A DNA stretch of 64,000 nucleotides from Gelatoporia subvermispora B (taxonomy: Eukaryota > Basidiomycota > Agaricomycetes > Polyporales > Gelatoporiaceae). The stretch lies in NCBI GenBank assembly GCA_000320605.2, contig KB445804.1, forward strand, positions 674,895 through 738,894. Reading direction: 5' to 3'. Made by a program: the position numbers and the translations under genes. The notes below the pieces were generated by a model. That model was not told the DNA's origin. It searched no databases and saw only the letters and a program-made list of their open reading frames with translations. Shown here piece by piece: positions 44,860 through 56,493 of this stretch (its first letter is position 1; the number at the start of each line of letters is the position of its first letter).

Positions 44860-45547
44860 TCAGATACTCAGCGCAGGGGTCCTCATCACATCCGCCATAT
44901 TCTGCGACGAATTCTGCCTTGTCCTGCGCGTCTTCTCGAGGAACAAGAACGACATGACGACCGTATCGCGTAATTCCTCGGCGCGGCTAGTGAACACAAG
45001 CTGCGCCGGTGTGGTCAAGGTCGGCGGCTTGGTCGTGTAGTCCTTCTGTGGTTTGATAAACCGCATGATCGGGTTCTTGAAATCATCATCGGCGGCGAAC
45101 AGCTGCAAAGGGGGGAGGGTAGCTCGTTTGCGATTCGCAATATGGTGTCGCTGTGGCGCACCTCGAGCGAGTTGCCGGCGGACCAACCTTTCCATTTGTA
45201 CTTGCGGTCTTTGTCGTCCTTAAAAGTGATCTCACTTGCGACGCGTGGGGATCGGTCAATCGCTGAAATAGGGGAATGACCATGATCACTTACTCAACGA
45301 ATGGAATGACGCTCTTGTGCAGCCAGTCATTCAGTGAGATTGGTTGCTTGTCACCAATGGTGACCTTGTCAGGGAGGTATTCACGCCACTTGGATGATGC
45401 GATGACTTCATCGTCGTTATTCCGGACATACGTGATGGTGTCGTCTCCCTGTTCTGTCTCTACCGAATATAGCACCTTGCCGTCGGCATCAGAGATCGTG
45501 GTATTGCAGGGGTTGTCAGGTTGCAGCGAGAGCACAAGAGAGGCCAT
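44860..45547 (-). CDS. DUF6593-family protein, copy A
   Basis: Member of a small basidiomycete family of unknown function that I recognise as DUF6593. Start taken at 45547 (MASLVLSLQPDNPCNTTISD), with the typical opening NPCNTTI.DADG.VLYSV. Next come ASSKWREYLPDKVTIGDKQP and SLNDWLHKSVIPFVE, then in exon 2 TFKDDKDRKYKWKGWSAG, the K-Y-K-W-K-G signature, and in exon 3 MRFIKPQKDYTTKPPTLTTP and a hydrophobic helix VVMSFLFLEKTRR. Stop at 44860-44862; about 185 residues. The upstream in-frame Met in this frame would add a sequence without family match. It is a tandem paralogue of the gene at 45884-46746. No signal peptide. Confidence 0.8.
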
Positions 45548-45883
45548 GGCACTAGTATGTGGGCGATTAAGTGAGGAGTGCGAGGAGAGGATCCGTTCGA
45601 TGTATCTACAGCCATAATCATGGCTGAGCGTGTCTTTAAACGATCTTGCGGTGGCTGCGCAGGGTACGGGAGGGTATGTAGCCGAAGTCAATGACAGAAT
45701 CCGGGGGGCGATTACTATTCAGCGGCAATCGAGCCGCTCGACCAGTGGGAGGACGCCGTGCATCCGAGCCAGGCACGACTTGGCATAGTCCGGAATGACC
45801 AGCAGACTCGAGTTCCGAGCACTTGACACTGCGCAGCACTATGACAGGTAATCGCCTCGAGTTCTGTACAGCCCCGATGGATG
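45548..45883. other. Gap between tandem DUF6593 genes
   Basis: A stretch of 336 bases; promoter of copy A. No gene seen. Confidence 0.45.
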
Positions 45884-46746
45884 TTAATGCGGCCATACGG
45901 GCCATGAACGACGATTGGGGCAGAAGAGGGGTATTATCGTACAAATCCAATGTGCTTTAACCGATAGACATAACATTGAGGTCCAGGGAACCTGCCAAGT
46001 CGTTCCCAAAAATGAAACATCCAGTTCCTCATTTTGCTGATAATTTCCAAACCCGGAGTCCCATGACTCAAACCGCACTTGGTTTCGGATATTCGTCGAC
46101 TGTGCTGCGCGCGACTTGCGCATCTCACGAAGACGCCTTGTCTTCTCGAGGAGCAAGAACGAGAGCACGACCGTATCCTGGATCTCCAGTGCACGACTAT
46201 CGAGCACTAGCTGGGCAGGCAGCGGTGTAGGTGGGTCCGTGGTATAGTCTTTGCTCGGAGGACAGAATCGTGCGAGAGATTGCTTGTAGTTATCTTCCGC
46301 GCTGAGAAGCTGCGTCCAGTCAACACGGTGCCAAGATAGAGGAGAATGCCCTGATGACTTACTACCGCGGACGAGGCTGTAGAAAATCCTTTCCACTTGT
46401 ATCGCTTTCCATTGCTGTCCTTAAAGGACACATCGCTGCATTTCTGTCAGTCATCGCAGAGGTCAAGCACATGAAGTTCGCACTCGACGAAGGGTATCAT
46501 GCTGTTCTGGAGCCAGTCATTTACAGAGATCGGTGGTTGTTCTCGGAGCGATACTTTGTCGGAGAGCGTCCGACGCCAATGGTTCGTTGCAAGGGTCTCT
46601 CCATAACTATCCTTGATGTGGGTGATGAACCCGCCCTCGCCATTTTCAGTGGTGACCGAGTACACCACTCTGCCTGCGGCGTCCGTGATGGTAGTTCCAG
46701 TGGGGTTGAAAGGGGTGAGACTCAGCACAGCTGAGGGGCTATCCAT
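45884..46746 (-). CDS. DUF6593-family protein, copy B
   Basis: Tandem paralogue of copy A. Start at 46746 (MDSPSAVLSLTPFNPTGTTI). Same order of blocks: TDAAGRVVYSVTTENGEGG, ATNHWRRTLSDKVSL, SVNDWLQNSMIPFVE, then SFKDSNGKRYKWKGF, ARFCPPSKDYTTDPP, PAQLVLDSRALEIQDTVVLS and FLLLEKTRRLRE. The C-terminal tail is longer than in copy A (about 60 further residues to the stop at 45884). Its last part is Trp/Cys-rich and may lie beyond the true end if an intron near 46000 is used. Two introns at positions equivalent to copy A support recent common origin. Function unknown. Confidence 0.75.
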
Positions 46747-47473
46747 GGTATCGTCCACTATCTGTAACGTGGGCACTTCGCTGAGCAGAGGGCCTACCTA
46801 AGGGGGGGGCTGTGCTTTATCCTCGTGAAGAGACGCTTCGTGCCTAGTACTGCGGAACGTCAGTGCCGAAATGTTCAGGTTGACAGGGAAGCACATATTA
46901 CGCCAAACGTGTTCATTCGAATGGATGTAAAAGCCGGATACCCCCTATCGCAGCATGTTGCCCAGGCGATGTACGAGTCTTGAAAGCTCGGAAAGCTCAA
47001 CTGCGACAAGCCTCAGTCGCTGTGCGGTGCGACTCCGTCTCGGAGTAGAAGCCTTGCATCATGTCAATTGTGTAGCACGCACATGCAGTACTGCGACCAG
47101 AAACCCACCTCTCTGGCTGGATAATGTGATATATCTCATCGCAAGAGTAGGCTAAGACACACTTCTTCCGGGCTGTGGGGGAGTCTGATTACATAAGAGA
47201 CGCGGTCCCGTGATCATGTTTCATACGTCGCGTCCGTCGCGATTGCCAAAACTACACCACTGCTACTCCAGTATTCTGTACACTTCCACCTACACGGCGC
47301 TACTAATGTCACATACATCAAAAAGCGTAGAACGACTCGTATAGTATACGCAGTATGAGTGGAGAAAGATAAATACATAAAGACAATGCACCGAGGAAAG
47401 CGTCAAACTGTTGAAGCGACTTCGGGTGAACGATAGAACCATCCAGGGAAGAAACGGCCCATCCAAAGCAGCA
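46747..47473. other. Intergenic region
   Basis: A stretch of 727 bases between two minus-strand genes. It contains a run of nine G at about 46802. No gene recognised. Confidence 0.5.
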
Positions 47474-49840
47474 TCAGAAAGTAATGCTACGACGAACCTT
47501 CCTGGCATCTCGTCTCGCTGTGCGCCTCGCTCGTCTCGCCATCCTCCTGACTCTCTCCCTGGACGTTGTCCACCCATCATCAATGGCGCTCTGCTTCAAA
47601 GTCTTCGCGTTCTCCTTAGCGATGACAATCCCATCCTTCATCTTGTCTCCGAATAGGGTAATCATCCGACCACCTATGTCCTTCAACTCTCGAGCCTTCT
47701 CGACCGCTCGGGCGTGCCGCTGGTAGACCTGGTCTCGGACCAAGCGCGCAGGACTACGGGAGCGTTCCAGGAGCACCTTCGTCTGACGACCAATGGCATT
47801 CACGAGCTCATCCAAAGCGTCTAGCAGTTCCTGGAGGTCCTTGTTTGCCGCCATGGCGACGCTGCGGAAGTCGAAATACTCTGAAAGCGATCCTGCGATC
47901 CTGACGCTCAGGCTGTAGAGCGAGGCATCGACACGTTCGATAGCCTTCCCCTTCCCCTTGTCCTTGCTCTCCGAATGCGTCGGTGCTAGAGTAAGGCCCA
48001 CTTTCCCGAGCTCCTGTGAGGTAAGGGACGGAACAGACGGAACCGGGCGGAGCATGAGATCCGTGTTTGTCTTCGGCGTCTCAGGCCAGGTGATAAGACC
48101 GCAGCCGCATTCACAATGCGACGGCGCCTTGGAAACCTCCTTCTTATGGTCTGGCACAGTGGATGTAGATGCCTGTGAATTATCTTGCGTTAGAACGCTG
48201 ATGGATGTTTGAGTAGGTTGAGCGGGGGTAAGTGCGGCGGTAGCTAGGTCTTTCACGGAGGAAGGTGGAGTGGTTGGTGTGTACGACAACACGGAACTGG
48301 TGGGGAGAGACTGGTTAAGAACGGGGTTGATTGGACGAAGTAGACCCCAAAGAGGCGGGGCCGTGGTCATTGCAAGCGATGGCGGACTGGAGGGGCCAAG
48401 AGAACCTTGCACCATGTAGCCGATCATCATAGACACCATGGCAAATCTGCGAGCTACGTGTGAGAAACTATTTACAGTGCAGCGGGAATACATACATAGT
48501 GAGGGTGTGCTTAGAGATCAGCCCACGACTCTGTTTGCTTACACTGTCGGCGAACAGTGGGCGCAGAGCACGCGAAACTTGGAGTGGCCGAGCACGCTCA
48601 AGCTCGTCCTGGTCTATGACGGAAGACGAGTAACGCGATAGCCTAGCGAGCTTGCTCTGGGGTATGCCGATTAACTCCCACTGCTGCTCAGCATCAAGTA
48701 GCTGATCAGAGGGTAAGTCAAGGACGGCTAAGCTCTGAGCCAGAACCGGAAGATAAAGTGTATGTTCGGGAAGAGTTATAGAGTCTGTGGGGAGGAATAC
48801 GATAGCTAAAGAGGGTCGACCCCAGTGGAATGAAACAGTCGACTGGAATACGTATGGAGTCAGTGTGCAGTGATCTAGGAAGGTAAGCCTACCTCGTCGC
48901 CTTCAAGCATATCCGTGCAATCAACAACAGATACCGCCCGCGCGACTTCGTCCTCCTTGCCATTCCCGGAGCTCAAGAAGAATCGCGTGTAGGTGTTCGC
49001 CTGTTCAATAACTTTAGGAGATGCATGAAGTCCAATGCCGCGGGCTATCTTGTCAAGAAGTGCGTCTACGAACGACCATTTCATCGCCGAAGAGGCGCCG
49101 TACATTACGACATAGAAATCGGGATGTATCACGGGTGCCAGACCACGCGGTACGTCGACCTGCGGGACCTCGGGCGTGGTAGACGAACCCGGATCCGCAG
49201 CAGTGGGTTTGTCGCCGGTTGTGGCGTCGGCGGCGCTACCCGAGGGGACGCGCGCGACGCCCCTAGCTGCTTCGACGGTCTCCGGAGGTGAAGGCGATAC
49301 AGGAGATGAGACCTCTTCGTAGGATGTACTCAGCATATTGTCACGAGAACTTGTGATTGGGTCCGGGAAGGACAGTCTAAGATCGCGAGAGTGAACAATC
49401 GACGTCTGGACGGAGGCATTGAGGGAGTTCGAGCGTGAAGAGCTCAGAGTGCTCATCATGCTCTGATCCAGTGCATCTTTGACTCGCTGCTCCTCTTCGG
49501 GGTCGTCGTTCCCTGAGAGAGGGGACTCTAGGGCGCTGCCGAGGGCGGTCTGCCTGAGAGATAAAGGGAGAGAATTAGCTGTAATGAGGCAATCGCGCGG
49601 GGACTCGTCGGAGCTATCTTCAGCTAGGCCTTCCCATCCCTTCACCTCGTCGCGCAAGCTTCCGATACTACTGAACGAACGTCGAGAGGATGGTCTGCCA
49701 CCTGCATCTTCGCGATCGCTATCGTCGAACTCGGCGACGGAGTCATTATCCTCCGATGCTCTGCTACTCGCGACCTCGAGCCAGTCTGAGTCGGAGAGGC
49801 TTTCGACCTCGGAAAGGTTGCTGAGATCTGTGGAATCCAT
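47474..49840 (-). CDS. Large acidic protein of unknown function
   Basis: Not recognised. Two long frames and a middle exon form one gene. Exon 1 (start 49840, MDSTDLSNLSEVESLSDSDW) is acidic and Ser-rich and ends with an ordered block, HPDFYVVMYGASSAMKWSFV and DALLDKIARGIGLH. Exon 2 starts after an intron at about 48848-48892: STVSFHWGRPSLAIVFLPTD, then LAVLDLPSDQLLDAEQQWEL and RALRPLFADT. Exon 3 follows with RFAMVSMMIGYMVQGSL, possibly a membrane segment, a Cys cluster (CECGCG), a helical region (ANKDLQELLDALDELVNAIG) and a very basic C-terminus (RRMARRARRTARRDARK). Stop at 47474. About 740 residues. The FHWG and FVVMYG blocks look like a folded domain. The reading over the second intron relies on the donor at GTGTAAGC and the acceptor ACGTAG. 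Confidence 0.6.
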
Positions 49841-49904
49841 GGTAGATAGTGTCGATGGGAAGGATTACGGGTCCTGCAGAAAGGGGTGAGGCTGCAGAGC
49901 ACGC

Positions 49905-49910
49905 TATATA
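49905..49910. promoter_or_regulatory. TATATA element in bidirectional promoter
   Basis: TATATAAG lies in the 242-base gap between the divergent orphan (start 49840) and F-box (start 50083) genes, 65 bases from one start and 173 from the other. Confidence 0.35.
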
Positions 49911-50082
49911 AGGCTGCGGCCCGGTATGCTTTGGCGGTGTTTGGGTGCTAAAGCGCTGATTAGAGACCAATCTAATGAGCTCCTGAAGCCGAAGGCCTGA
50001 TGCGTCCTGTCTGGTCGGTGGCAACAATGTCAATCCAACATCCCAACTCTCTTCACTACCGCTTTGTTCAGACGTTTCCCCC

Positions 50083-51719
50083 ATGAAGCTCATCGATCTA
50101 CCTGAAGATGTCCTCCTCGAGATAGCCTCGTACCTTTCCGTAAAGGATGTGCTGCTGTTAAAGCAGGTATGCAGATATGACTCGTTGCGCAGCGGAAGTA
50201 ACGTGTCGTTGATCAACATCGTCCTTGCGCGTAGACGTGTCGTGTCCTCCACGCTTTCGGTTCCTCGGATTATCTCTGGCACGGTTTGATTGCAGGCTTT
50301 GACCTACCTCTTGACGTCCTGCAGAATGCGGCTGCCACGGAACTCTCGAGCGATGATCTGCAAAGGAGTGCCATCAAGGCCCTTCGCCTGGACGCCAATT
50401 GGCGAAAATCAAGCCCACGTATCCGGCGAACCCTAGCCCTCATAAATGGTACAAGCGGCTCATACGTAGACGATATGCACATCCTACCTGGTGGCAGATG
50501 GCTCTTGACTTCGCAACGTCTCCGTCAACGCGAAGGACGATGGACTTCGTTGATGACATTATGGTCGCTGCAAGACTTGGACAATACCTACCGGATCGCG
50601 CAGGTCGAGATCACAGGTGCACAGCGGACTCCAGCTGCTATTGCCTTGCAAGAAACCGGCAATCGCATACTACTGGCTGTCGGCGTTCACAGCGATGCGG
50701 AGTAAGTCCGAAGTTCTCAGCCACTTCGCATTGACCTTGAAATGCGCAGTTCCATCGAGGTGCACGACATATCTGTCAACGAACAGATTAATCCGCTCTA
50801 CGTTATGCACACTGTTCCCTCTGTCACATTGCAAATTCCTCGATATTGCGGAAGCGTCGTTAGGCATGTTCTACAAGAGCTATCGATCTCCGACAACGTC
50901 ATTGCAGCCACGGCCGTATCGCTGGAGCTCGAAAGCGATGATCGACCTCTTCAGATACTACTAGCCCATGCCAAGACGGGTGTCAGTGCTTGGGTACACC
51001 CGAGATATTCTAAAGTAGGTGCCTTCATTTGATTTTACCTGCTGGCCATGCTGACAAGGCACTAGCCATTTTCATTCCTTTGGGTCCGACTCCGTGATGG
51101 CTACATTTTCCTCATTGGAAGACTGGGTGCCGCAATAGTGCTGCGTATCTACAGACTACCCGACAATATGTGGCAAGGAAAAATTCTCGCAGATGCCATA
51201 GATGGCAAGGGGACGCCAGAAGATGACTTCATCGACCTCGGAAACCCCATTGCTGAGTTCCTTAGCTCGACCCCAGCAGGGATGCACGATGTTGCTACGG
51301 TGTCCACTGCGGGCCCGACAGGGTTAGCACTTATGATATTCCACTCCTTCAACGGTATGGAGCGTGCAACAGGACATATCATGCGGTTTCGACTATCTCG
51401 CTCCTCCGACACTATCAGAATGCTTGGGACGCAAATGCAAAGTCTGCAACTCCAGCAAGAAGTATCCGCAGAGCTTGCAGACATAGGCGCTACAGGACGG
51501 CGAGCCGTATGGTTGGAGCACAACTGGGAGACGCAACAGAAGCGCCTGATGAGATTCGAAGCTCAGGATGGATGCGATGCGATCGGTATCCTCCTTCCAT
51601 CCAACCCAGGATTACCTTTCGCGCCACATGCTTGTCACTCTATCGCATTTGATGAGGTGACAGGAAGACTTTGCCTTGGATTCTATAACGGCGATCTATA
51701 TGTGCTTGATTTTGTTTAG
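50083..51719 (+). CDS. F-box protein
   Basis: Substrate adaptor of an SCF ubiquitin ligase, predicted. The start at 50083 opens directly in the F-box: MKLIDLPEDVLLEIASYLSV then KDVLLLKQ, and, after an intron (50168-50228), TCRVLHAFGSSDYLWHGLI, the second half of the box. The rest, about 400 residues, has repeated beta-strand patterns (GGRWLLTS, LWSLQ, NRILLAVGV, GYIFLIGRL, GRLCLGFYNGDLYVLDF) as in WD40-like or propeller substrate-binding domains, without clear WD repeats. About five exons; stop TAG at 51717-51719. The frame stays open after this stop for 29 codons with an acidic tandem repeat; see findings. The gene is divergent from the large acidic orphan. Confidence 0.85.
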
Positions 51720-51722
51720 CCG

Positions 51723-51782
51723 GATACGGACGAGGATACGGACGAGGACACATACCAGGACACAGACCAGGACACAGACCAG
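51723..51782 (+). repeat. 12-bp tandem repeat after F-box stop codon
   Basis: Five abutting 12-bp units of the type GA(T/C)AC(G/A)..(C/G)AG, two of them identical pairs. Being a multiple of three, they read in frame as DTDE or DTDQ units in the frame of the F-box gene. Confidence 0.7.
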
Positions 51783-52085
51783 GATACCCAACTTAATGAC
51801 TTCATGTAAATTGTACTCGATATGTTGACCGACGAATAAACGATTCTTGGACGCAACCAGATTGCCTGAACCTCCGAGTCGAGGGACTTGTTATTATATA
51901 CGCGGCGGATCCTCGGCTACTGCGTGCCACCGTCATACTGTAGTTGAGCTCACGTGCGCGAGAAAGATTTGGGATCTCGACGACGCCAGTGACTCGCGGG
52001 CGTGGCTGCAATGCTCCGAATTCCGCTGCCTTGACCCTAGGATCTCATTCACGCGACATCCGTAGTCGCACTACCACGATCCACG

Positions 52086-55000
52086 ATGGACCAGGATTTG
52101 GATCGGCTTGTGCAGGCCATTCTCATTGCATCTGATCCATCGCAAGGATCGTTGCACCAACAAGCACTAGAATACTTGTCCACAATCCAGCAAAATGCCG
52201 CAAGCACTTGGCGATTAGCATTGGCGATCTTCGTTGAGACAGGTCCAAATGGCACAAGAAAATACCCCCCACAAGCACGATTCTTCGCGCTGCGGGTTCT
52301 AGACGACTTTCTGGACAATCGGTGAGTCGCCTATTCCGATGTTATCCTGTATTCTGTTCATAATGATCTGCCCATCCTAGCTTCGAGCCGTTGGATGAAG
52401 AGTCCTTCCAGTCCCTGAGACAAGCCCTGATGTCTTACGTGCAGTCAGAATATGTCTACGGCTCGGCAGAAGCGGATGCAGCATGTGCGTGGCTTTAACA
52501 TACTTCTCGTTGTGTGGCACTAAACTCTTTGCTCCAGTCTTACGCAATAAGTTTGCACACACCCTTACTCTATTCTTCCTGTGCAGCTACATTGATCAGT
52601 GGCCAACATTCTTCACCGATCTCTTCACCCTCATTCGTCCTCCAGAGTCCACCTCGCAGACGACGTTCAACCACCATGTTTCCTTGCTGTTCTTCCACAT
52701 TGTACTGGAAATCTCCGGGGAGGTGGCGGACCAGTTGATCAAAGCGGCAAGGACGTTCAGTGCTGCTCGACAAGGCCGCGACACCCGCGTCCGAGACGCT
52801 GTACGAGAACGGGACGCTGCCCGAATCAACGAAGCGGTCCTCACGATTGTTGCAGACTTCGTAGAACGCATGACGAACCTGCGAAAAACTGGTGTCTCCG
52901 CCAACTCTGAGAAAGACTTAGACTCGGCCGTAGAAGTTGTGGACTGGGGTGTCCGGACATTTGCTTCATACGTTGGTACGTAGTCGTACAACTGCTCCAT
53001 TGGCATGCTCATGTAATATGACCTAACAGGTTGGATCGATATCAACTTGACAGTCACACCAACAACGATCCCGCTCCTTTTCACCTTACTGTCTGACCCA
53101 TCTCTGCCGATCCGACTTGCAACATCTGTTGCGCTCCTTCGACTCGTCGCCAAGGGCCTGAAGGAGCCTACTGACAAGCTGCAGTTGATCAAGGTTCTCT
53201 CTTTGGGTCAAGTTCTTGACGCTCTTGAGCAGAAGACGAGAGCGGAGCATGCCAGCCGCGGGTCCGATGTTGACGAGGGCGAGGAGTCGTATAGGGAAGC
53301 ACTGGGCAAGCTTCTGAACGTGCTTGGACTAGAACTGTGCAAGCTCATTGACGTGAGTTCGTGGAAGAGCTCAAGCAATCAATTAGTAGCTTAATCCTTG
53401 CTTCCTACAGGAAGCTTCGTCCGAAGAAGTGCGCTCCGAAGCGACACAGCTTCTTAACCAGCTACTGCCCGTTATGCTCCGTTTCATGGCAGATGAGTAT
53501 GATGACACGTGTTCGACGGTCTTCCCGCTCCTGCAAACTGTCCTATCGAGCGTGGGTGCCTTTCGCCTTATCCCGTTGACAGTTGCCTGACACCTAATCT
53601 AGTACAAGCGAAGTCGCAAGACCTCAACAGAACCTTTGGACGATACAAAACGCTCCTTTGTTACTTCACTTCTCACCGTGATCCTGAAAAAGTTGAAATG
53701 GGATGAGGAAAGCGACCCAGAAGATATGGATGAAGACGACAAAGCCGCCTTTGAGGAGCTTCGAAAGGTAGTCCCGACGCTCCGACTACTACCGATTGGA
53801 ACTGACCTCGAGATAGGATCTGCGAACATTCATGGATTCTGCCTTGGTCATAGATCAAGCTCTTGTGTCAGACGCATTGCGGACACTTGCGCTGAATACC
53901 TTGTCTGCCTATCAGGGTGGCGTTCCTGTCCAGTGGAATGACGCCGAGCTTGCCGTGTATACTGTCTATATCTTCGGAGAGATCAATAAATGTGGGCATG
54001 GTCGTTTCTTCTTTTCAGATTTTGTCCTGACCAATCTCTCAGCCGGTGGCAAGGGCCGCGCCGCTTTCTGTCAAGCTCCTGCCGTCACAAAGGAGAGGAG
54101 GAAAGAGACGGACTACTCTGAATACCCTCTCACTGCACACGGGGAAATGCTCTACGCGTTAATCCAATCTGGAATGTCTGGATACCCGCACAAAACCGTA
54201 GTGATGCAGTTCTTTGAAACGGTAGCACGGTACGGCGACTTCTTCAAGATTCGGAAAGAATGCATCGTGCCCACCTTGCAGGCGATGATGGATACTCGGT
54301 ACGTGGTCGTTGACGAATCAGCAGATGCATTTTCATCATGCGTTCTTTAGCGGTCTACATAATCCAGAGGCTGCCATTCGTTCGCGTGTCTTCTATCTCT
54401 TCCATCGATTTATCAGGGAAGATCGCAATGAGATCTCTCCAGAGCTCGCAGTATCGCTTCTAGAAGGAATGCGTGACCTCTTGGACATTCAAATCGAGCT
54501 CCCAGAGCTGGAGAATCCCGAACAACAAGACATGCTCACCGAGGCGGTGGCCAACCCCGGTATCTTCGACTCTCAGCTGTACCTCTTCGAGACGGCAGGT
54601 ACATTGATCTCGCTGCTCTTCAAGTCTCCGGAGCAATCTTCTGCTCTTCTGTTGTCGGTCATGAGACCATTAATGGATGAATTGTCGTTGAACTTGCGAG
54701 CGATCAAGGGCCGCGAGGATGTCGTACCTATACTAAAGGTCCATCATATCATCATGGCACTCGGAAATGTTGCCAAAGGATTTCCAGATTATCCTTCCCC
54801 TGTCCCCCCGGGCTATATAGCACCCCCTCTCGAAGTGTTTCGTCAAGTAACGGAGGCCATTCTTGTTTCGTTGGAGGCCATGAATGTTTTCAAAGTGGTC
54901 AGAGACGCGGTACGGTGTGGATGTTGTACGTCATTGTGAAGTTGGCTGATCATCACAACTTCATAGACTCGCTTTGCCTTCGCACGCATCCTCGCTACTA

Positions 55001-55932
55001 CTGGATCCAATGTCACGCACCTCATCCCTCCCCTGATGGCCAACCTACTCGCGCATTTTGAACCGTCCGAGCTGGTAGACTTCATGCATTTCATTGGGTT
55101 GCTGATGCACAAGCTGCAGGTCAGTGGAGCTGAGGTCTCTTATGAAGGCGGCAGATCTGACACTCTATCTGCAGGATGACATGTTCGATGTTCTGGACCA
55201 ACTCATCGGGCCTCTGAGTGCGCACATTCATGGTCTACTGTCACAACCTGTGAATGGGACAGATGATGAAGTCACCCATGTCGACACCAAGCGGGCTTAT
55301 CTAGCCCTTCTGAACAATGTCATGACTTCCGACCTGCACGGAGTCTTCACATCAGATCGTGAGTAAGATTCCGAATCAGACCGGGTTCCATCCGTTGACA
55401 ATACGGCTCAGGCAACAAAGCTCAATTGGAGGGCGTCCTCGGCAACATGTTACGGCTAGCAGAGGACACGTCCGATCCCAGCAGCCAAAAGGCCGCGTGG
55501 TCATTCTTGAGCCGATGTGTGGCCGAATGGGCCCAACCTCCATCTTCTGTGACACCAGAAAAACCTTCGCATGCATTACCTGGCTTCGAACGTTTCATCT
55601 ACGAACGCGTCCTGCCGTCAGCCTTCGCTGTTCTTTCTTCCCCACAATTCAACATCAAGGATGGACAGATGCTAGTCGTGAGTTATGCACCTCGCTCCGC
55701 TTCCACAATGAGTTGATGACTTCACATTCAGGTTTTCCATGAGATTTGCAATTTCTTCCAGACTGTCTCGAAGACCAGGGGTCAGGAAGCTACTGACTAC
55801 TTCGTGACCGTATTCTTCCCCGGTCCTCGGGAGGTCGCCATGGACTTCGCGACCAAGATGCGAGACCTAGACAGCAAGGCATTCCGGAAATACTTTGCGG
55901 ACTTCCTCAGGGCATCACGCGCTACTTCATGA
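52086..55932 (+). CDS. LOS1: Exportin-T (tRNA exportin, Los1/XPOT)
   Basis: Karyopherin that carries mature tRNA out of the nucleus together with Ran-GTP. Start at 52086 (MDQDLDRLVQAILIASDPSQ). Helical HEAT repeats run throughout. Family landmarks in order: PPQARFFALRVLDDFLDNR, FLRNKFAHTLTLFFLCSYID, QWPTFFTDLF, VADFVERMTNLRKTG, GWIDINLTVTPTTIPLLFTL, AFEELRKDLRTFMDS (with an acidic ESDPEDMDEDDKAA stretch before), AYQGGVPVQWNDAELAVYTV, GEMLYALIQSGMSGYPHKTV, RSRVFYLFHRFIREDRNEIS and, near the end, GFERFIYERVLPSAF. About 13 short introns, roughly 1,020 residues, normal. Stop TGA at 55930-55932. The insertion VRDAVRERDAARINEA is typical of exportin-T rather than other exportins. Co-directional with cullin-3. 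Confidence 0.95.
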
Positions 55933-56493
55933 TTGTGCAACAATTTAATTGACTTAATTATGACACCAATATGTTACGGTATTCGTCTCGCATCGCTTTG
56001 ATTTTGCTACCCTCTCAATCACAACTGCATTTTGTGTCATTCATTATCCGCATGTCCGTTACATCTTCTCCCAGCCTCATTAGCACTTGCTGTATTTCTG
56101 CTTCTGCTGAAGAAAGACGATATGTCTAGATTGCAGGTTTGTGGACGTGCTTTGTACGATGGTGAAAATGATCCCAATCCCGACGTCACGGAACTTAGCC
56201 ATTATGGAGTGAGTCTCTTTGAGAAAATTGTATGTTCGAGTGTCAGACCATCAGGGTGCCTTTGTTTTCGACGGGGCTTTACTAGGCTTTACTACGGTCT
56301 CTACACCATGGCTGACCGAATCTGTAATACTGTTGAATCACGTGACTCGGAGCCGCTTGCGTAGCTTCCGAAAATAGGAACACCGGCCGTGAGGCGACCA
56401 CTAGCGCTAAGCGCCAGGCTATAGTGCGTGCAAGTGATCTACCCTCGAACACGACTTTACCTCATTTCAATCTGGCACTGTGTTTACTCCAAA
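55933..56493. other. Intergenic region before cullin-3
   Basis: A stretch of 561 bases: 3' UTR of exportin-T and promoter of cullin-3. One 110-codon open frame has no recognisable content. Confidence 0.5.
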
